Source: Leptospiraceae bacterium (GTDB taxonomy: Bacteria > Spirochaetota > Leptospiria > Turneriellales > Turneriellaceae). Taken from it: DNA of 39,681 nt. Under the pieces are notes generated by a model that had not been told where the DNA came from, ran no database searches, and was given only the letters and a program-made list of their open reading frames with translations. Location: positions 1-39,681 of the forward strand of contig JAGRNJ010000027.1 of assembly GCA_020440825.1 (NCBI GenBank), written 5' to 3'. This document shows positions 17,126 to 26,982 of this stretch, piece after piece (position 1 is the first letter of the stretch; each line of letters starts with the position of its first letter). The position numbers were made by a program, and so were the translations under genes.

Positions 17126-17608
17126 TTAACCAGAAGCAGGAAACGGCAGTGCAATTGTACCCGTTCTTGCCATTTCAATAATACCAAATTCAGAAAATGC
17201 ACGTAAGAAACCAGAAATGCGACGCGGGTTGGCAACCATTTCAATCATGATTTCTGATTCGCTCATATCTACCACTCTGGCCTTAAATACATTGATCAAT
17301 GTCAAAAGTTCATGGCGGGTCTCTCGTGAAGATTTTACTGTCAGCAAAACGAGTTCACGCTTCAGGGCATCTTCTCCTGTCAGCTCTCGAATTTCAAGTA
17401 CATCGACCAGTTTATACAGCTGCTTCTCAATCTGCCTGACCATCTCTTCTTCTTCAGAAACAACGAGGGTAATAATTGATTTGGTTGCATCTTCTGTTTC
17501 ACCAACCGAGAGGGAGTCAATATTGTAACCACGACGGGTAAACAGGCCGGAGACATGACTCAAAACCCCGGCGCTATTGCGAACCAGAACCGAGAGAACT
17601 GTTCTCAT
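17126..17608 (-). CDS. ilvN: Acetolactate synthase small (regulatory) subunit
   Basis: The regulatory subunit of acetohydroxyacid synthase, the first common enzyme of valine, leucine and isoleucine synthesis; it confers valine feedback inhibition and stimulates the large subunit. The 160-residue protein has the N-terminal ACT domain '[20 protein letters not shown]' with '[14 protein letters not shown]' (residues about 7-40). It also has the ALS_ss C-terminal domain with '[10 protein letters not shown]' and '[14 protein letters not shown]'. Length and order are normal for IlvH/IlvN. Its ATG overlaps the ilvB stop by 4 bp (ATGA), giving translational coupling and a balanced subunit ratio. I use ilvN; ilvH would be an equal label. 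Confidence 0.94.
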   Translation of the reverse strand: MRTVLSVLVRNSAGVLSHVSGLFTRRGYNIDSLSVGETEDATKSIITLVVSEEEEMVRQIEKQLYKLVDVLEIRELTGEDALKRELVLLTVKSSRETRHELLTLINVFKARVVDMSESEIMIEMVANPRRISGFLRAFSEFGIIEMARTGTIALPFPASG

Positions 17609-19428
17609 TTCTTACCCCTGGTGACATAACCGTCTCTGGCTGCCGGTTCATTGGGAATGATTTTTACCTCATCGCCAGCTTCTTTCGATGAATCAAAATC
17701 GACCATCTCGCGATAACCGGTTCCAGAAGAAACCATGGGATACACTTTCTCTTCCCGCGGAATCGCAACTTCAATTAGACAAACATCTTTCGTATTTAAC
17801 AGAAAATCAAGAGCTTCTTCGACTTCATGATCTGCAGTAATTCGCTTTGCAGGAATATCAAACGCTGCACACAGTTTCGCAAAATCAGGATTGTAATCCA
17901 TATCTGAACTTGAAAACCGGTTTTCATAAAAGAGCTCTTGCCATTGCCGAACCATACCGAGAAAACCGTTATTGAAGACAATTATCTTGACCGGAATATT
18001 GTACATACGAGCCGTTGCGAGTTCCTGCATATTCATTTGAAACGAACCATCACCGGAAATGACAACCACATCCTTTTCGGGACATCCGATTTTAGCTCCC
18101 AGAGCGGCGGGAAATCCGAAGCCCATCGTGCCCAGCCCGCCCGAGGTCAGCCACTGGCGGGGACCATTGAACGCATAATACTGTGCTGCCCACATCTGGT
18201 GCTGTCCTACATCCGTTGAAATAATCGCTTCGCCCCGGGTTTTCTGCCACAACCGGTAGATCAATTGCTGTGGCTTAATGAAGCTGCCGTTTTTATTGAA
18301 TCGTAATGGGTTGGCTGCTTTCAGATCTCTGCAAAACGTAACCCAGGCGCGCTCTTTTACCTGCTTCACTTTGGGAATGAGCTCTGCGATGACGTCATTC
18401 AAATCACCTGCAATATAGAAGTCTACTTTAACACGTTTGTTAATCTCAGCCTGGTCAACATCAATATGAGCACGCAATGCCTGGGAAGCAAAATCAGATT
18501 TGTCAGTCGCCACTCTGTCATCATAGCGGGCGCCCGCAGAAATCAAAAGATCACATTCCTGAACTGCCTTATTGGCATAAGCCATACCATGCATACCCAG
18601 CATACCGAGAGAAAGATCATGCGTACCTGGAAATGCACCGAGACCCATCAACGTACTGACCACGGGAATCTGCGCTTTCTCTGCCAGTTTGATCAGATTT
18701 GCATATGCACCTGAGTGAATCGCTCCGCCCCCAACATACAACAGGGGAGCGCGCGCCCGATTGATTGCATCGGCTAGTCTCGCAAGGTCACCAACGACCG
18801 GTGGTTTTTCATAATGGCGCGGAGGGATGGGCAGTTTACCGGGCTTTAAGCGCGCAGTATGTGCAACCTGTATGTCTTTCGGGAAATCGATAAGAACGGG
18901 ACCCGGTCTGCCTGACTGGGCGACCCTGATTGCAGTCTCTGTAATATCAGCAACTTCATCTGCATAACGAATCAATGCATTATATTTGGTGATGGGTATC
19001 GTAATACCATAGATGTCGCATTCTTGAAACGCATCGGTACCGATCGCAGTAGTGGCAACCTGGCCGGTTAAAGCCAGAATCGGAACAGAGTCCATCTTCG
19101 CATCGGTGATTCCGGTGACAAGATTGGTAGCTCCCGGGCCGGAGGTCGCAATACACATACCGACTTTACCGGTTGCTTTGGCAAAACCTTCAGCAGCATG
19201 GGCAGCTGCCTGTTCATGGCGTACCAGATAATGCTTGAGATTTGAGCCATACATGGCATCATAGAAAGGCAGAATCGCGCCACCGGGGTAACCCCAGCAT
19301 GAGTCGATTTTATTGGCAAGTACAGTGTCTATCAAGACCTCAGCACCGCTTTTTGTGAGAACTGTTTTTTCTGTTCGAGTTGCAGATGTCTTGGCACTGG
19401 AACCCTGATTGTTATTGTTTTTTGCCAT
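17605..19428 (-). CDS. ilvB: Acetolactate synthase large (catalytic) subunit
   Basis: The ThDP- and FAD-dependent catalytic subunit, condensing two pyruvates to acetolactate, or pyruvate with 2-ketobutyrate. The 607-residue protein has the N-terminal ThDP domain with catalytic Glu72 in '[15 protein letters not shown]' and '[14 protein letters not shown]', and the P-loop-like '[20 protein letters not shown]'. The FAD-binding middle includes '[16 protein letters not shown]'. The C-terminal ThDP motif is '[17 protein letters not shown]' with '[16 protein letters not shown]'. A 20-residue Asn/Ser/Thr-rich extension precedes the domain. It is the first gene of the tight run down to uvrA. A weak promoter-like pair (TTGTTC, 17 nt, TATATT) ends 12 nt before the ATG. 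No attenuator or T-box is visible. Confidence 0.95.
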   Translation of the reverse strand: MAKNNNNQGSSAKTSATRTEKTVLTKSGAEVLIDTVLANKIDSCWGYPGGAILPFYDAMYGSNLKHYLVRHEQAAAHAAEGFAKATGKVGMCIATSGPGATNLVTGITDAKMDSVPILALTGQVATTAIGTDAFQECDIYGITIPITKYNALIRYADEVADITETAIRVAQSGRPGPVLIDFPKDIQVAHTARLKPGKLPIPPRHYEKPPVVGDLARLADAINRARAPLLYVGGGAIHSGAYANLIKLAEKAQIPVVSTLMGLGAFPGTHDLSLGMLGMHGMAYANKAVQECDLLISAGARYDDRVATDKSDFASQALRAHIDVDQAEINKRVKVDFYIAGDLNDVIAELIPKVKQVKERAWVTFCRDLKAANPLRFNKNGSFIKPQQLIYRLWQKTRGEAIISTDVGQHQMWAAQYYAFNGPRQWLTSGGLGTMGFGFPAALGAKIGCPEKDVVVISGDGSFQMNMQELATARMYNIPVKIIVFNNGFLGMVRQWQELFYENRFSSSDMDYNPDFAKLCAAFDIPAKRITADHEVEEALDFLLNTKDVCLIEVAIPREEKVYPMVSSGTGYREMVDFDSSKEAGDEVKIIPNEPAARDGYVTRGKK

Positions 19429-19563
19429 GAATTGCTTCTAAATATAATACTTTTACTTGTGAAGAACAAGAAATAGAAGACATCCCGTCAAGTATCGTAA
19501 GGGCTGCCTTGCTAAAAAAAACCGCTTTACAATGACCGTGATGATCGAACTTTCTGCTACTTT

Positions 19564-20739
19564 ATGAAGTTCTCAAAAATGTTGCCGGTCGCAATATTGC
19601 GGTTCGGTTGCCTGTTTTTATTCATTTTTTTTATTTCTTCGAGCCAGGCGACTGCCCAGAATAAAAAAGAAACCAAGAATACAGAAGAAGAGTCTGACCC
19701 CGAAATCGACAAGCTGAAAAAGACAAGAGAGAAGCTCTCTCTGCTCAATGATATTGCCGATGAACGCTGGAAGCAGACCTCGAATGAGAAAAAAAGAGAA
19801 CTTGAAAAGGTAGACCTTGCCCGCGCTTCTGAACTTCAGGAACTCTCTTATGAAGAATCGAAAATTAGAGCAGAGAAAACAAGGCTTGATCTTGAACTTT
19901 CCAGAATGAAAATTCAGATTGCCCGAAAAGAAAAAGAACTCGCAGATCAGAAACTGGTATCAGATGCTCTTTCGTTAAAGATTTTGCAACGAGAGCAAAG
20001 AGAAAAATGGGAATCGAATGTCAATACTGCAGTCAACTACCGCAACAATCCTGTTGAAAATAAAACTCTCTATCTGAGCGACAGAGTAGTTCACCTGAAC
20101 GGAATTATTTCCTATGAGTCAGCAACTCTCGTGATCGAACGGCTGCAATTCTTGGCCAACCTTTCCCAAACCAAACCGATTTTTCTGGTTATTGATTCTT
20201 CACCCGGCGGATCAGTCATGGCCGGCTACCAGATTATACGAGCGATGCGTTCAAGCAAAGCACCGGTCTATGTTCTGGTCAAAAGCTATGCAGCAAGTAT
20301 GGCAGCAACCATCGCTGCACTTTCAGAAAAATCATACTGTTTTTCATCGACCATTATACTGCACCACCAGATACACGGAAAAAACGAAGGCAACCCAACT
20401 CAGCAAAAAGAGAAATTAGCATTAGCTCAGGAATGGAATCGTAGAATTGCAGGCCCGGTGGCTCAAAAAATGAATCTGAACCTCGATCAGTTTGTGAAAA
20501 AAATGTATGAAAATAATTCTGAAGGCGACTGGATGGAGTTCGGCGATAAAGCAGTTCAGCTAAAATGGATTACCGCTGTCATTGATGAGGTCGTTGATGA
20601 ATCTGTTCGACAGAAACCTCAGGAACCACCGGTCAATACAATGTCGATTCAGATTGTCGGCAAAAAACCTGAACTGCACCCTTTTGATCTTTTGTATATG
20701 TATCAGGCAGATCAGTACTTTAAGACAGTAAACCAATAA
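19564..20739 (+). CDS. Exported ClpP-like serine protease with N-terminal coiled coil
   Basis: A 391-residue protein with three parts. Residues 1-32 are a signal peptide (hydrophobic core ending SSSQATAQ). Residues about 46-150 are a highly charged coiled coil (such as 'ELSRMKIQIARKEKELADQK'). Residues about 165-345 are a ClpP/crotonase-fold protease domain: 'IDSSPGGSVMAGYQIIRAM' matches ClpP's N-S-P-G-G loop, 'KSYAASMAATIAAL' gives nucleophile Ser245, 'IILHHQ' gives His268, and 'GDWMEFGDKA' gives Asp322 as third triad member. Cytoplasmic ClpP has neither a signal peptide nor a coiled coil, so this enzyme should act outside the cytoplasm without ClpX/ClpA, like SppA- or NfeD-linked proteases. 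It stands 13 nt before a SpoIIE phosphatase gene, and PspA follows. Confidence 0.8.
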   Translation: MKFSKMLPVAILRFGCLFLFIFFISSSQATAQNKKETKNTEEESDPEIDKLKKTREKLSLLNDIADERWKQTSNEKKRELEKVDLARASELQELSYEESKIRAEKTRLDLELSRMKIQIARKEKELADQKLVSDALSLKILQREQREKWESNVNTAVNYRNNPVENKTLYLSDRVVHLNGIISYESATLVIERLQFLANLSQTKPIFLVIDSSPGGSVMAGYQIIRAMRSSKAPVYVLVKSYAASMAATIAALSEKSYCFSSTIILHHQIHGKNEGNPTQQKEKLALAQEWNRRIAGPVAQKMNLNLDQFVKKMYENNSEGDWMEFGDKAVQLKWITAVIDEVVDESVRQKPQEPPVNTMSIQIVGKKPELHPFDLLYMYQADQYFKTVNQ

Positions 20740-20752
20740 TACGGAAAAAAAA

Positions 20753-22861
20753 TTGCAACGGGCTCTTCAGTACTTATCCCTGTTCTTCTTGCTAGGCTGC
20801 CCGCTCTGGCCACAGGCGAAAGCCGGCTTTATCGATTTCTCACAGGAAGGAACTTTTCTCGATGACGCTTACCCATTAAATGGTGAGTGGGAATTCTATT
20901 GGAATCAGTTGCTCTCGCCGGTAGATTTTCATACAAAAATCAGCTCTGACTGCGACAGTAAACTGCTCGAGGTAAACTGCGGTCTGCCGGGACCTGCTCC
21001 CGAGTTTGTCACAGTACCGGGCAGTTGGTCAGGTTCTCTGCAACAGAAGAAATACCCGGGAACAGGCTTTGGTACCTATCGTCTCAAAATACACCTGCCG
21101 GTCGATCCCGATCTCAATGATATAATATTTAAATTCAGTAATGTTCGCACTGCCTACCGGGTCTGGGTAAACGGGCAAACCCTGCTCACTTCGGGTACTG
21201 TTGCCACCAGTCCAGAAAAATCAAGACCACGGCTCGAACATCATCAGGTACCTTACCATGTAACGAAACGAAATCTTGAAGTGATTATTCAGGTTTCAAA
21301 TTATGAAACCCGGGCAGGTGGTATTCTCGAAGAAATTTCCATAGCTCGTGCCGACCGCTCTCTCACTGCCTATCGCAACAGTGTAGCTTTTGAAATGTTC
21401 CTGGCCGGATGTCTGTTCATCATGGGTTTTTACCACCTTGGCCTGCATCTCGTTCACAGGGAGACCCGGGGAACTCTGTATTTCGGTTTATTATGCCTGG
21501 TTGTGATGATGCGCACATTGCTCAACGGCAATATTCTTATTGTTTCTTTTGTTCCTGATATTTCATATTTTTTACAGGTCAAAATGGAGTACGCCAGCAT
21601 AAGCCTCAGTGCCATGCTGTTCATTTTATACGTTAAGGCAATCTTGCGCAATGAAATTCGATCAACGATCATGCAAACATATGCCACCATTTTTGCAATC
21701 GCATGTGGACTGCAATTATTTCTGCCGGTTAAGATCGTTTCGTTCTTAAACCTGCCGATTATGGCATTTGTCTTACCTCCCGGTATTTATATCACATTTG
21801 TCGCATCTCAATCACTGAGAACTCGCTCTGTACACGGACGGGTCTTCTTTTTCGGCTGGCTGCTGCTGTTCATGACTGCCATCAATGATATATTGATCGG
21901 TAACGAGGTAATTCATGGACCGTTGTTGCTGCCGGTGGGAATAATCGGTTTTACTTTCTCACAGGCCATTTTACTGGCGATACGATTTGCCAATGCATTC
22001 TCTTCGGTTGAAGAATTGTCGCTGCAACTTTCACACAGCAACTCTGAGTTGAAAAATTTTCACCGTACTCTCGAAGATAAAATTCGAGACCGCACCCTGG
22101 AACTGAATCGCTCTCTGCGCGAAATGAAAACTGACATCTCAATGGCGCGCAGAATTCAATCATCGCTGTTTTCAATTCCTCGACTGCGGGTACCGGGTGC
22201 AGAAATTTTGTGCCGGTATATTCCCATGCTAGAAGTCGGTGGAGACTTTTATGATATTTATGAAATGCCCGACGGCCGCATTCGCCTGCTGGTTGCAGAT
22301 GCGACAGGGCATGGCGTTCGCGGGGCAATGATTACGATTGCGATCAAGGCTGAATATGAACCTCTCAAGAGAATCTTTGATACTCCTAAAATGGCTTTGC
22401 AGTCTCTGAACAGAAATTATATTGAAAAATACGGTTCACTGGGATCATACCTCTCTGCCATTATAGCAGATTTTGACCCGAACGAGAAAACCCTGACCTT
22501 TGCAGTTGCAGGCCATCCGCCGCCGATTCGAGTTTCAATTGATGGTGAAATTGAAATACCTTCTGTTTCAGGGTCGCTCATCGGGCTCAATTCAGAGGCC
22601 GAATTTGAAAATCACGACCTGCCATTGCAAGAGAGAGACAGAATCTTTTTATATTCTGATGGTCTGTTTGACCAGTTTAGCCCTCAAAAAGAATTGATTG
22701 TCGAAGAAGATCTACTCAATGTCTTGCGTTCGCATTGCGATGTACCTTTGGGACAAACATTAGATGCAATACTTGATTTTCAAAATCAACATCTGCAGTC
22801 TTCTCCCCGCAGTGATGACATGACCATTCTGGTGCTTGAATTGTGGACTACCAATTCTTAA
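20753..22861 (+). CDS. 7TMR-DISM receptor with SpoIIE/PP2C phosphatase output
   Basis: A 702-residue membrane receptor. A signal peptide (to about residue 24, with a possible lipobox 'FFLLGC') precedes an extracytoplasmic jelly-roll 7TMR-DISMED2-type domain ('LNGEWEFYWNQLL', 'GTGFGTYRLKIHLP', 'YRVWVNGQTLLTSG'). A seven-helix 7TMR-DISM membrane block follows (about 203-415), then a coiled coil. The C-terminal SpoIIE-type phosphatase domain (about 465-700) keeps the metal ligands in 'VGGDFYDIYE', 'VADATGHGVRGAM', 'YSDGLFDQF' and 'SDDMTILV'. Such RsbU-like enzymes dephosphorylate anti-anti-sigma factors in partner-switching control; no such partner is encoded here. The reading frame starts with TTG at 20753, without a clear ribosome-binding site. 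Confidence 0.85.
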   Translation: MQRALQYLSLFFLLGCPLWPQAKAGFIDFSQEGTFLDDAYPLNGEWEFYWNQLLSPVDFHTKISSDCDSKLLEVNCGLPGPAPEFVTVPGSWSGSLQQKKYPGTGFGTYRLKIHLPVDPDLNDIIFKFSNVRTAYRVWVNGQTLLTSGTVATSPEKSRPRLEHHQVPYHVTKRNLEVIIQVSNYETRAGGILEEISIARADRSLTAYRNSVAFEMFLAGCLFIMGFYHLGLHLVHRETRGTLYFGLLCLVVMMRTLLNGNILIVSFVPDISYFLQVKMEYASISLSAMLFILYVKAILRNEIRSTIMQTYATIFAIACGLQLFLPVKIVSFLNLPIMAFVLPPGIYITFVASQSLRTRSVHGRVFFFGWLLLFMTAINDILIGNEVIHGPLLLPVGIIGFTFSQAILLAIRFANAFSSVEELSLQLSHSNSELKNFHRTLEDKIRDRTLELNRSLREMKTDISMARRIQSSLFSIPRLRVPGAEILCRYIPMLEVGGDFYDIYEMPDGRIRLLVADATGHGVRGAMITIAIKAEYEPLKRIFDTPKMALQSLNRNYIEKYGSLGSYLSAIIADFDPNEKTLTFAVAGHPPPIRVSIDGEIEIPSVSGSLIGLNSEAEFENHDLPLQERDRIFLYSDGLFDQFSPQKELIVEEDLLNVLRSHCDVPLGQTLDAILDFQNQHLQSSPRSDDMTILVLELWTTNS

Positions 22862-22939
22862 TCGGGCACTTGAAATTTTTTGCTACCTGCTGCCAAAAGA
22901 TTGATTGACAATACCAGTTCAACAAAAACGCTTACGATT

Positions 22940-23674
22940 ATGTGGAATAGATTCAAACGATTGATGAAGTCAATTTTTGGCGGATGGATTTCTTCAATGG
23001 AAGATCCAGTCGAAATCTTGGAACAAAATATTCGTGATATGCGGGATAAGGTACCTGCAATGAATGAAAATATTGCAATGATCAAAGCAAATGTCACTTT
23101 GCTTGAACGGGAAATCAGTAAAATTGATGAAGAAGAGAAAACCTTGATTGCCAATGTCAAAGCCGCTATCTCGGCCAGTCGTGATGACCTTGCAGCAGGC
23201 TATGCATCGACGCTTGAGTCTGTGCGAACTTCGAGAAGCCGGGCCCAGGGACAAATGAAAGCAGCACGTGGTGCTTATGAAAAAGCACTCGATGTAAAAA
23301 AGGCATTTATGAAAGAACTCGAAAAGAAAACCAAAGAAGCGATGCTGGCCATACAAGAAGCAAATCGGGCAAAATGGCAAAAAGAAGTCGCCGATGCTAT
23401 GGAATCATTTGAGGTAGGCGGGATTGACCAGACACACGATGAAATGGTCAAGAAGATTGAACAGGATTCTGCAGTTTCTGAAGCAAGAATGGAAATGGCC
23501 CTTGGCAAAATGGATAACGATAAGTTAAAAATTGAAGAAGAAGCCGAAAAAATCAGAGCGGCAGAACTGGTTAAACAATTTAAAATTGAAATGGGTATGG
23601 AGAGTACCTCTGCCCCAGTGCAAACCCCCGCAACAGAAGTACAGAATCAACAGAAAATATCTGAAGGCCAGTAA
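22940..23674 (+). CDS. pspA: PspA/IM30 family membrane-stress protein
   Basis: PspA/IM30 proteins are ESCRT-III-like helical proteins that coat and repair stressed inner membranes. From ATG 22940 the protein is 244 residues and starts with the typical amphipathic helix 'MWNRFKRLMKSIFGGWISSM'. The hairpin follows: 'EDPVEILEQNIRDMRDKVPA' (family D-P-x-x-x-L-x-Q-x-I-x-D-M), then long charged coiled coils to about residue 215 and a Gln/Thr-rich tail. A TTG at 22880 would add 20 residues that do not fit the family. It lies 78 nt after the SpoIIE phosphatase gene and 7 bp from the convergent mutS stop. PspA neighbours in other bacteria often include membrane proteases, which fits the ClpP-like gene two positions upstream. 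Confidence 0.85.
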   Translation: MWNRFKRLMKSIFGGWISSMEDPVEILEQNIRDMRDKVPAMNENIAMIKANVTLLEREISKIDEEEKTLIANVKAAISASRDDLAAGYASTLESVRTSRSRAQGQMKAARGAYEKALDVKKAFMKELEKKTKEAMLAIQEANRAKWQKEVADAMESFEVGGIDQTHDEMVKKIEQDSAVSEARMEMALGKMDNDKLKIEEEAEKIRAAELVKQFKIEMGMESTSAPVQTPATEVQNQQKISEGQ

Positions 23675-23681
23675 TCTTATA

Positions 23682-26171
23682 CTACTGGTCGCCAAATAAG
23701 TCTATCTGCTCAGAATTTTGAGCAGTAGATTTATTCTTACCATTCCTGCCGACTGTGAAAGCAGGTTCTTTTTTCCAGATACCCTCGTCTTCCAGTTCAT
23801 GTAACAGCATTTTTGCCCGCTCGACTATGCTTTCGGGCAGCCCGGCCATCTGTGCTACATGAATACCATATGAGCGATTGGCCACCCCTTCGCGAATTTT
23901 GCGCAGAAAGATTACCTTACCATCTTTTTCAAGCACCTCAACTGTCATCCCGATAATTCCGCGACCGGGTTCAATCAGTTCCGAGAGTTCAGAATAATGG
24001 GTGGCAAACAAGGTGCGGGGTTTTTTGCCGTCTGCAGTGTTCAGAAACTCAATCATCGCTCGTGCAATTGAAATACCATCAAAGGTAGAGGTTCCGCGCC
24101 CTACTTCATCTAGCAAAATAAGACTATGTTCGGTGAAATGCTGAAAGATTCTCGCACACTCTGACATTTCAACATAGAATGTGCTTTCTCCTTTATGTAA
24201 ACGATCATAAGCACCAATACGGGTAAAAATTCGATCGGTCAGGGGTAAGACCGCTGATTCGGCAGGCACAAAACAACCCGCCTGTGCCATGATTTGCAGC
24301 AGACCTATCTGGCGAATATAGGTCGATTTCCCCGCCATATTGGGACCGGTCAGTAAAATGAGATGCCGATCTGTATTATTGAGTTCAACATCATTGGGTA
24401 CGAAAATTTCATCTCTAAACAGGCTTTCAACAACCGGATGTCTTGCATTTTTAATATCCATTTGCCCGTTTTCAACAAGCAGGGGACGAATATACCGTTT
24501 CTGCTCGGCAACCAAAGCAAAGCAGACCAGAACATCCAGTTCTGCGATTTTTCTTGCCCAACTCATTAACAGAGAATACTCTGCGAGCACTTTACCACAA
24601 AGATCTTCAAAAATTGCACTTTGCAATCGAATAACATTCTCCCGGGCAGAGAGAATATTTTCTTCTAACTGTTTCAACTCTTCGCTTTCATAGCGCTCAC
24701 CATTTACCAGGGTCTGCCGACGTTTATATTCCGGTGGTACCTTTTCAAGCTGGCCTTTTGAGACTTCAATAAAGTAGCCTACTACTCGATTGTAGCGAAC
24801 CTTTAGAGTGGTGATTCCGGTTTTCTCTTTTTCTTTCTGTTCGAACTCTTGAATAACATTAGCAGCAGACTCTGTCATTTTAAGAAAATCATCGAGAGTA
24901 CTTGAGTAACCCGGTTTTAGAAACCGCCGCTCATCGAGCACGGGTGGTAACTCTTCATTCAGCAAGGCCTCTTCGAGTTCAGAATGCAACGAAGCTAAAA
25001 AATCTTCAGATTTCCATTTTTGCTGTAAGTGATGCATGCCTTGATGATCATTGAATTTCTTTATCAAAATACCGATATTGGCCAGGCTGTCTCGAATGCT
25101 GCCCAAGTGCCTGACTTTTGGAGTATTCCCCAGATTCTGCAGAATGCGTTCGATATCACCCATTCCTGAAAGAATTTTTTTAATTTCTGAGCGAAATCCC
25201 GGTTCTTGCAGAAACGATTCAACGATGTTATAGCGCTGCTCAATTTGTTCAATATCAAGCAATGGCCTTTGCAGCCAATCTCGCAATAAACGCAACCCCG
25301 AGGTTGTCTCTGTCTGGTTGACCACACGCAACAGACTGCCTTTATTTGAGCCCGACTGATCTTGAAATAGTTCAAGAGTTCTGATTGCCGATTCATCGAG
25401 CTTCATAAAGGCAGATTTTAACTGCTCTCGGTGAATAGAGAATAAAAATTCTGCTTTAGGTGCGACTTCGCCGAGATATCTAAAAAAAACTGCAAGAGCC
25501 TTAATCTGTTCTGAGGTCAGCTCGAGGGGGCGGGCGTTTGCAAGCTTGAAATTATGTGCTACTAATTTTTCATTCTCGGCAGCGAGACGTACCGGATAAT
25601 TTCGTTCGATGTGCAGTAGACCATTTGCCTGTATTTCTTCTTCGCGCAGAGTAACCAGCTCAACCACTTCCCGGGAGATTAAGGCAGCAACAGATTCACC
25701 GGTATCACTTTCTTCAAGCCATATCTCACCCGTTGAGACATCGCATATGGCAAACTGGATACCATCTTTTATGCGAACTGCCGATGCAATCAGGTTACGC
25801 TGTCCGGGCTGCAGCAGTTCTTCTTCAAAAATTGTACCGGGGGTAAGTATGCGCACAACATCTCTCGAAACAATTCGTCCTGAGACGGTTTTAGGATCTT
25901 CAGTCTGTTCACAGATAGCAATATTGCGGCCACTCTCTAAAATAGGGTGCACATAGTTGCGCATCGAATGATACGGAATTCCACACATAGGAATCTTATC
26001 TTGCCTGCGGGTCAGTGCGATATCCAGCACGCGGGCCGCATAGATAGCATCTTCCAGAAACATTTCATAGAAATCTCCCATTCTGAAGAACAGAACTTCT
26101 TTTTTGTATCTCGATTTAACCTCGAGAAACTGTCTCATCATAGGAGTCTCAGTATTAAATTTTTCTTCCAT
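23682..26171 (-). CDS. mutS: DNA mismatch repair protein MutS
   Basis: MutS recognises mismatches and short loops as a dimer and triggers MutL-dependent repair. The 829-residue protein has the N-terminal mismatch-binding domain ('PMMRQFLEVKSRYKKEVLFF', with the Phe-x-Glu wedge in 'GDFYEMF'), connector, lever and clamp regions. The C-terminal ATPase has Walker A 'LLTGPNMAGKSTYIRQIGL', 'GESTFYVEMSECARIF', Walker B 'SLILLDEVGRGTSTFDGISI' and 'FATHYSELSEL'. Length is slightly below the usual 850-870. It follows trpF by 3 nt and ends 7 bp from the pspA stop (convergent). Confidence 0.96.
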   Translation of the reverse strand: MEEKFNTETPMMRQFLEVKSRYKKEVLFFRMGDFYEMFLEDAIYAARVLDIALTRRQDKIPMCGIPYHSMRNYVHPILESGRNIAICEQTEDPKTVSGRIVSRDVVRILTPGTIFEEELLQPGQRNLIASAVRIKDGIQFAICDVSTGEIWLEESDTGESVAALISREVVELVTLREEEIQANGLLHIERNYPVRLAAENEKLVAHNFKLANARPLELTSEQIKALAVFFRYLGEVAPKAEFLFSIHREQLKSAFMKLDESAIRTLELFQDQSGSNKGSLLRVVNQTETTSGLRLLRDWLQRPLLDIEQIEQRYNIVESFLQEPGFRSEIKKILSGMGDIERILQNLGNTPKVRHLGSIRDSLANIGILIKKFNDHQGMHHLQQKWKSEDFLASLHSELEEALLNEELPPVLDERRFLKPGYSSTLDDFLKMTESAANVIQEFEQKEKEKTGITTLKVRYNRVVGYFIEVSKGQLEKVPPEYKRRQTLVNGERYESEELKQLEENILSARENVIRLQSAIFEDLCGKVLAEYSLLMSWARKIAELDVLVCFALVAEQKRYIRPLLVENGQMDIKNARHPVVESLFRDEIFVPNDVELNNTDRHLILLTGPNMAGKSTYIRQIGLLQIMAQAGCFVPAESAVLPLTDRIFTRIGAYDRLHKGESTFYVEMSECARIFQHFTEHSLILLDEVGRGTSTFDGISIARAMIEFLNTADGKKPRTLFATHYSELSELIEPGRGIIGMTVEVLEKDGKVIFLRKIREGVANRSYGIHVAQMAGLPESIVERAKMLLHELEDEGIWKKEPAFTVGRNGKNKSTAQNSEQIDLFGDQ

Positions 26172-26174
26172 GTT

Positions 26175-26840
26175 TTAACGATTCTCGTCAAACAGATTGG
26201 CCTTTACCAACTGCATGAATCGATGCATTTTCCCATGATCTTTTATCCCGGGAGAAGATTCAACCCCCCCTGCTACATCAACCCCGAAAGGAGCTACTTC
26301 CTGCAGGGCAGATTCAATGTTGTCGGGAGAGAGCCCTCCGGCCAGCAGATAGGGTCTTTGTATATTCCTGACCCATTTCCAGTTAAAGGTTTTACCGGTA
26401 CCTCCGGCTATAGGCTTGCCGTCTATTCCGATTCCTGCTGAGTTATCAAGTATCATTAGAGAATTCGCAGCCCAGCGGGATAAATCAGAGTCATCAATTT
26501 CAGTACGAACAGAATACGAAGGAATGATGCGGGTCGACGACACGAGGCTTTCTATTTCATCATAGTGTTCATGGTCGGCAGGTAACTGCAGAAAGACCAT
26601 GAGTCCGCGCAAGAGAGAATATATGTTCATGATATAATCTTTATCGTCATGTCCGAAAACAAGTACTTTCGGTTTAATAATTTCGAGCTTCATAATTTCC
26701 TGCGCAACAGGTATCTCGCACACTCGTCGACTGTGCACATGAAACACCATCCCTATAAGATCGGCCCCAAGCTGCATTGCTGCCTGGGCATCACTTAGAT
26801 TGGTGAGTCCGCAAATTTTTACAAACGCTCTAACGGGCAC
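26175..26840 (-). CDS. trpF: Phosphoribosylanthranilate isomerase
   Basis: TrpF converts N-(5-phosphoribosyl)anthranilate to CdRP, the third step of tryptophan synthesis, by an Amadori rearrangement on a TIM barrel. The 221-residue protein has the catalytic Cys10 in 'FVKICGLTN' and the catalytic Asp132 in 'SLMILDNSAG'. The phosphate-binding loops 'AGGTGKTFNW', 'LLAGGLSPDNIESAL' and 'GVDVAGGVESSPGIKD' are also present. The start is GTG 26840; no ATG or TTG is available before an in-frame stop upstream. No other trp genes are present in the window; it is paired with mutS (3-nt gap). An unusual insertion between strands ('HDDKDYIMNIYSLLRGLMVF') keeps the usual length. Confidence 0.93.
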   Translation of the reverse strand: MPVRAFVKICGLTNLSDAQAAMQLGADLIGMVFHVHSRRVCEIPVAQEIMKLEIIKPKVLVFGHDDKDYIMNIYSLLRGLMVFLQLPADHEHYDEIESLVSSTRIIPSYSVRTEIDDSDLSRWAANSLMILDNSAGIGIDGKPIAGGTGKTFNWKWVRNIQRPYLLAGGLSPDNIESALQEVAPFGVDVAGGVESSPGIKDHGKMHRFMQLVKANLFDENR

Positions 26841-26982
26841 TCTTCCCGTTGCAGTCTGTGATTTAGCCCGTCAATGGTTTTAGCAGTTACAGAATCTGAA
26901 GAGGCAGATTTCATTTCCCTCATTTTTGAGCAGACGATCGCACTTGTACATAGTTCCAGCTTTTTAAGGAGGTAAAAAACCG

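Noticed and set aside
22905-22938. TTGACA and TACGAT before pspA
   Set aside because: The spacing is 22 nt, outside the working range for a sigma-70 promoter.
26893-26910. AATCTG/CAGATT hairpin as a trp attenuator for trpF
   Set aside because: There is no T-run after it on the minus strand and no leader reading frame with Trp codons.
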